Shown: positions 60,834-64,000 of the stretch, in pieces
Numbering within the stretch: the stretch's first letter is position 1
Layout of the letters: every line of letters begins with the position of its first letter
Source: Candidatus Altimarinota bacterium
GTDB lineage: Bacteria; Patescibacteriota; Gracilibacteria; UBA1369; LOWO2-01-FULL-3
DNA length: 64,000 nucleotides
Direction: 5' to 3'
Assembly (NCBI GenBank): GCA_023231115.1
Contig: JALNWA010000001.1
Coordinates: 1 to 64,000 of the forward strand
Notes under the pieces: model-generated
Seen by the model: only the letters and a program-made list of their open reading frames with translations
What the model was told of the DNA's origin: nothing
Database searches by the model: none
Position numbers and translations under genes: made by a program

Positions 60834-61838
60834 ATGATACAGAAATTTCCATTTAAAGAACTTTTTTTTGAGGAAGTCAAAAAGACCAAAGGAATGGCTA
60901 ATTGCCATGCACATCTTGATCGTGCATACACTCTTACTCCTGAAATTTGGAAGCAGGCTTCCGCATTGATGGAGGAAAAATGGATTTTAAATCGCGAAAT
61001 AAAAAGAAAACATACGGAGGAATCTCTAATAGAAAGACTGACATATTGCATCGAAGATTTTATTGCGCAGGGGATTACGGCTTGTAGAACACATGTTGAC
61101 GCGGATAGCATTGTCGGAATGCTGGTAGTGGAGTCGGCGGCGAAAGTAAGAGAAAAATATAAAGGAAAATTTACCCTTCAATTAGTAGCTCACCCATTGG
61201 AGGGATTTTTAAATGAGGACAGAACCGCAGAAAGCAAAGAGAAAATGGACCTATTTGAGAAAGCTTGTGCCATTTGCAATGTAGTTGGAGGCCTTCCATC
61301 AAGAGATAGAAATAAAAATGAAGGAGATAAAAAACATATGGATTTCTTGATTAGCATGGCGAAAAAATTTGGCAAAGATATTGATATGCACGTGGATCAG
61401 GAAAACAATCCGGAAGAAAAAGACAGCGAGTGGATTTTGGATAAAATAGAAAAAGCGGGAATGCATGGACGAGTTACTTTCGTTCATGCGATTTCAGTTG
61501 CGGCACAAATGGAAGCTGACAGAAAAAGAATCTACGAAAAAATGGCTTCTCTCGGCGTAAATATAACAGTTTGCCCAAAGGCGGCAATCAGCATGAAACA
61601 ACACAAAGACAAACTTGCTCCTCTTCACAATTCAATCGCACAAGTCGATGAAATGCTTGCACACGGAATAAATGTATCACTTGGAACAGACAATATTTCA
61701 GATATTTTCGTGCCGGAAGATAACGGAGATTTATTTGAAGAAGTTTTAATGCTTGCGAGCGCGGTGAGATTTTATGATATTGAAAAATTGGCGCAAATGG
61801 CGACAACAAACGGATTTAAAACAATGAAAATTAACTAA
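60834..61838 (+). CDS. Cytosine-deaminase-like amidohydrolase
   Basis: 334 aa. Metal-dependent hydrolase: NCHAHLDRAYT (HxH), DMHVDQENN, VTFVHAISVA and LGTDNISDIF supply the expected metal ligands. The closest layout is CodA-like cytosine or related deaminases; substrate not predictable. The window lacks a partner permease. Short gap (8 bp) to argH. Confidence 0.8.
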   Translation: MIQKFPFKELFFEEVKKTKGMANCHAHLDRAYTLTPEIWKQASALMEEKWILNREIKRKHTEESLIERLTYCIEDFIAQGITACRTHVDADSIVGMLVVESAAKVREKYKGKFTLQLVAHPLEGFLNEDRTAESKEKMDLFEKACAICNVVGGLPSRDRNKNEGDKKHMDFLISMAKKFGKDIDMHVDQENNPEEKDSEWILDKIEKAGMHGRVTFVHAISVAAQMEADRKRIYEKMASLGVNITVCPKAAISMKQHKDKLAPLHNSIAQVDEMLAHGINVSLGTDNISDIFVPEDNGDLFEEVLMLASAVRFYDIEKLAQMATTNGFKTMKIN

Positions 61839-61846
61839 AAATTTTT

Positions 61847-63172
61847 ATGGCAAAAGTAAATATTCAAAAACTTTGGCAGAAAAAAGCAAACTTACCATTC
61901 AATTCCGTGGTTGAACATTACAATGCGGGAGATGATGTTATCTATGACCAAGAACTTATTCCATATGATGTACAAGGCTCTTATGCATACGGAAAAATGC
62001 TGAACCGACACGGTATTTTGACAAACGACGACATGAAAGTTTTGAAAAAAGGACTCGACGAAATCATGGATTTATATAAAAAAGGAAAATTTATTTTAAA
62101 AATTGAGGATGAAGATTGTCATACAAAAATTGAAAATTATTTAACTGAAAATTACGGAGATATCGGCAAAAAAATTCACACAGCTCGTTCAAGAAATGAT
62201 CAGATCCTTGTGACAATGAGGCTTTTCATGAAAGAAAAAATGATAAACATGAAACAAAAAGCGTTGCGTGTTGTTTTAGATTTGATCGACGCGGCCAAAA
62301 AATATGAATTTATTCCGATGCCTGGATTTACGCATATGCAAAAGGCAATGCCGACAACTCTCGGAACATGGTATGGATCTTTTGCAGAAAGTTTACTGGA
62401 CGATATAAAAATTATGACAGCGATAAATGATATTTTAGTGGATCAAAACCCACTTGGGAGTGGCGCAGGATATGGCTCACCGTTCGCATTCGACAGAGAT
62501 AAACTTTCAAAAGATTTAGGATTATCACGAACACAAAACAACGTAATTTACTGTCATAATTCACGTGGAAAAATTGAAGGAATGGTCTTGGAAGCATGTT
62601 GCCAATTAATGCTTACATTAAATAAAATGGCGAGCGACTATTTACTTTTCACAACTCAAGAATTTAAATTTTTCACAATTCCGGACGATATAGGAACAGG
62701 CTCATCGATAATGCCACAAAAGAAAAATCTTGATGTCGCAGAATTAATTCGCGGAAGAACATCTACTGTATTGGCATGCAGAAATGAAATCACGATGAAT
62801 ATTTTGAATAAAATTTCCGGATATCACAGAGACGGACAGGAGATTAAGAGACCTCTATTTTTAGGCTTACGTTACACGGAAATGTCACTTGAAGTAGCAT
62901 CAATAATTGTAAAAAGAGTTGAGCCGAATGAGCAAGCTTTGTACAAAGATATGACTCCGGAACTTTTTGCGACACACAAAGCTTTCCAGTTGGTGAAGCA
63001 AGGAAAAATGTTTAGAGATGCTTATCGAGAAGTCGGACTTAATTTGGACAAAATAAAAGTGGACAAAGATAATATTGTAAAAATGTTGAAAGAATCAAAA
63101 CACCAAGGAGGAGCTGGAAATCTGCAACTCGAAAAATTAAGGCAGGAAGCCAAAAAGTTGCAAAAGGCCTAA
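61847..63172 (+). CDS. argH: Argininosuccinate lyase
   Basis: 441 aa. Fumarase/aspartase superfamily: TARSRNDQILVTMRLFMKE, MPGFTHMQKAMPTTLG and the signature GTGSSIMPQKKNLDVAELIRG. Last step of arginine synthesis, splitting argininosuccinate to arginine and fumarate. An isolated argH with no argG or other arg genes nearby suggests salvage or a different context in this reduced genome (inference). Confidence 0.93.
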   Translation: MAKVNIQKLWQKKANLPFNSVVEHYNAGDDVIYDQELIPYDVQGSYAYGKMLNRHGILTNDDMKVLKKGLDEIMDLYKKGKFILKIEDEDCHTKIENYLTENYGDIGKKIHTARSRNDQILVTMRLFMKEKMINMKQKALRVVLDLIDAAKKYEFIPMPGFTHMQKAMPTTLGTWYGSFAESLLDDIKIMTAINDILVDQNPLGSGAGYGSPFAFDRDKLSKDLGLSRTQNNVIYCHNSRGKIEGMVLEACCQLMLTLNKMASDYLLFTTQEFKFFTIPDDIGTGSSIMPQKKNLDVAELIRGRTSTVLACRNEITMNILNKISGYHRDGQEIKRPLFLGLRYTEMSLEVASIIVKRVEPNEQALYKDMTPELFATHKAFQLVKQGKMFRDAYREVGLNLDKIKVDKDNIVKMLKESKHQGGAGNLQLEKLRQEAKKLQKA

Positions 63173-63179
63173 TACTGTG

Positions 63180-63200
63180 ATACTCTAAAATTTAGAGTAT
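63180..63200. promoter_or_regulatory. 21-bp palindrome between argH and the Gmad2/GerMN gene
   Basis: ATACTCTAAA, A, TTTAGAGTAT: perfect 10-bp arms, 21 bp before the next ATG. Operator or hairpin terminator without T run. Confidence 0.45.
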
Positions 63201-63220
63201 ACAAATTAACAAAGAACACT

Positions 63221-64000
63221 ATGAAGAAATTTTTATTTTTTCTGCTCGGTCTAAGTTTAGGTATGGCAGTAATTTGGGGGATCGCTGTTTTTATGCAAGA
63301 TAACGAAGGAACAGAAGTTGTAATTCCTGAAGAAAAAACAGAAAACATCTCTGTGTCAAAACTGACTTCATCTCAAGAAATATCAAGTCCTCTTCTTGTG
63401 GAAGGACAAGCAAAAGGTACATGGTTTTTTGAAGGAACATTCCCTGCAAAGATTGTAGACGAAAAAGGAACGGAAATTGGAAGTGGCAGTATGAAAGCCA
63501 TTGGGGATTGGATGACGGAAGATTTTGTTGAATTCAAAGGACAAATTTCTTTTGATAAAACACCATCGAAAACAGGATTTTTAATATTGGAAAAAGATAA
63601 TCCATCAGGTTTAAAAGAAAACGCTGAAGAATTTAAAATGCCTGTGGTTTTCAAAACGGAACCAGCTGAAATTGTACAAACAGCAGAAGCCGCACAAGCA
63701 TCACAAACAGTAAAAGTTTTTTTCAGCAATTTAAAAAAAGATCCTGAAATGTTGGATTGTGAAAAAGTTTATGCCGTTGAAAGAAAAATAGATGCTACAA
63801 AATCAGTAGCGACAAGAGCTTTGGAAGAACTTCTAAAAGGGCCTACTTCCGCAGAAAAAGCTAACGGTTATTTCACTGCAATAAATGATGGTGTGAAGAT
63901 AAATAAAATATCTATAATTAAAGGTGTTGCATATGTGGACTTCACTGAGACCTTACAACAAGGAGTTGGAGGTTCATGCAAAACATTAAATATAATTTCA
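63221..64000 (+). CDS. Membrane-anchored Gmad2 and GerMN domain protein (incomplete at right edge)
   Basis: 260 codons visible, open to the end. An N-terminal helix (FLFFLLGLSLGMAVIWGIAVF). Gmad2 (Ig-like, spore-germination-type) at about 48-150: ISSPLLVEGQAKGTWFFEGTFP, EFKGQISFDKTPSKTGFLILEKDNPSG. GerMN domain from about 168: QTVKVFFSNLKKDPEMLDCEKVYAVERKI, ATRALEELLKGPTSAEKANGYFTAI. Secreted or envelope protein of unknown task in non-sporing bacteria. Confidence 0.85.
   Translation, partial: MKKFLFFLLGLSLGMAVIWGIAVFMQDNEGTEVVIPEEKTENISVSKLTSSQEISSPLLVEGQAKGTWFFEGTFPAKIVDEKGTEIGSGSMKAIGDWMTEDFVEFKGQISFDKTPSKTGFLILEKDNPSGLKENAEEFKMPVVFKTEPAEIVQTAEAAQASQTVKVFFSNLKKDPEMLDCEKVYAVERKIDATKSVATRALEELLKGPTSAEKANGYFTAINDGVKINKISIIKGVAYVDFTETLQQGVGGSCKTLNIIS

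Noticed and set aside
1-64000. UGA read as glycine (Gracilibacteria/Absconditabacteria code)
   Set aside because: Conserved genes end normally at TGA, and glycine motifs use GGN. No in-frame TGA is needed in any conserved domain.

Overview
The window reads as one contig piece of a small-genome, AT-rich bacterium of the Candidate Phyla Radiation (Patescibacteria), most plausibly a Peregrinibacteria-like lineage. That placement is inference. It rests on compact gene packing, lone housekeeping genes scattered among many proteins of unknown function, leaderless-looking promoters, type IV pilin-like genes, very large secreted repeat proteins and a diversity-generating retroelement (DGR). UGA is used as an ordinary stop (smr, antitoxin-region and pilin genes end cleanly on TGA/TAA/TAG), so the UGA=Gly code of Gracilibacteria/Absconditabacteria is not in use.

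Layout. 1-5.4 kb: bactofilin-like fragment, RlmD, an HExxH protein, an LCP-family envelope protein and a stand-alone Smr protein. 5.4-13.1 kb: accessory zone with a 1379-residue protein bounded by a duplicated smr 3' end, an unknown 388-aa protein, an ORF6N-domain gene, a PpnP-like cupin divergent from a TrmB-type regulator, and a broken second ORF6N copy. 13.8-24.7 kb: tRNA-Gly(UCC), beta-CASP nuclease, CapA-like protein, glutaredoxin, RlmH, RNase HI, sugar transferase, thioredoxin, a large cell-wall amidase/SpoIID protein, TsaB and RsmI. 24.7-32.5 kb: pilin-like genes mixed with secreted repeat proteins and a conspicuously GC-rich M23-like lipoprotein gene that looks imported. 32.9-40.4 kb: LeuRS, membrane proteins, rpsO-pnp and tRNA-Gly(GCC). 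40.4-43.6 kb: small accessory island behind the tRNA (short membrane proteins, RhuM-Fic protein). 43.6-55 kb: cold-shock protein, DEAD-box helicase, a histidine kinase and response regulator, a 1495-aa surface protein with a Cache-domain membrane partner, and BipA/TypA. 55.1-57.4 kb: hydroxyacid dehydrogenase plus glycerate 2-kinase. 57.4-60.0 kb: complete DGR. 60.2-64 kb: Phd/RelE-type toxin-antitoxin pair, cytosine-deaminase-like amidohydrolase, ArgH and an incomplete Gmad2/GerMN protein.

The most exciting system is the DGR. The last ~115 bases of a 323-aa C-lectin-like target gene (58272-58387) match a template repeat (58603-58718). Within a 69-base core, 19 of 33 template adenines are changed in the gene and none of the 36 other bases are. 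A reverse transcriptase with the IGxxxSQ and YxDD signatures and an Avd-like helical protein complete it, in an unusual arrangement in which avd is antisense and overlaps the RT start. Other structures worth attention are intragenic palindromes inside the ORF6N and RhuM genes (with compensatory changes between two ORF6N copies), the duplicated smr 3' end around the giant gene, and a recurring '-10 box, six bases, start codon' geometry that implies widespread leaderless transcripts.
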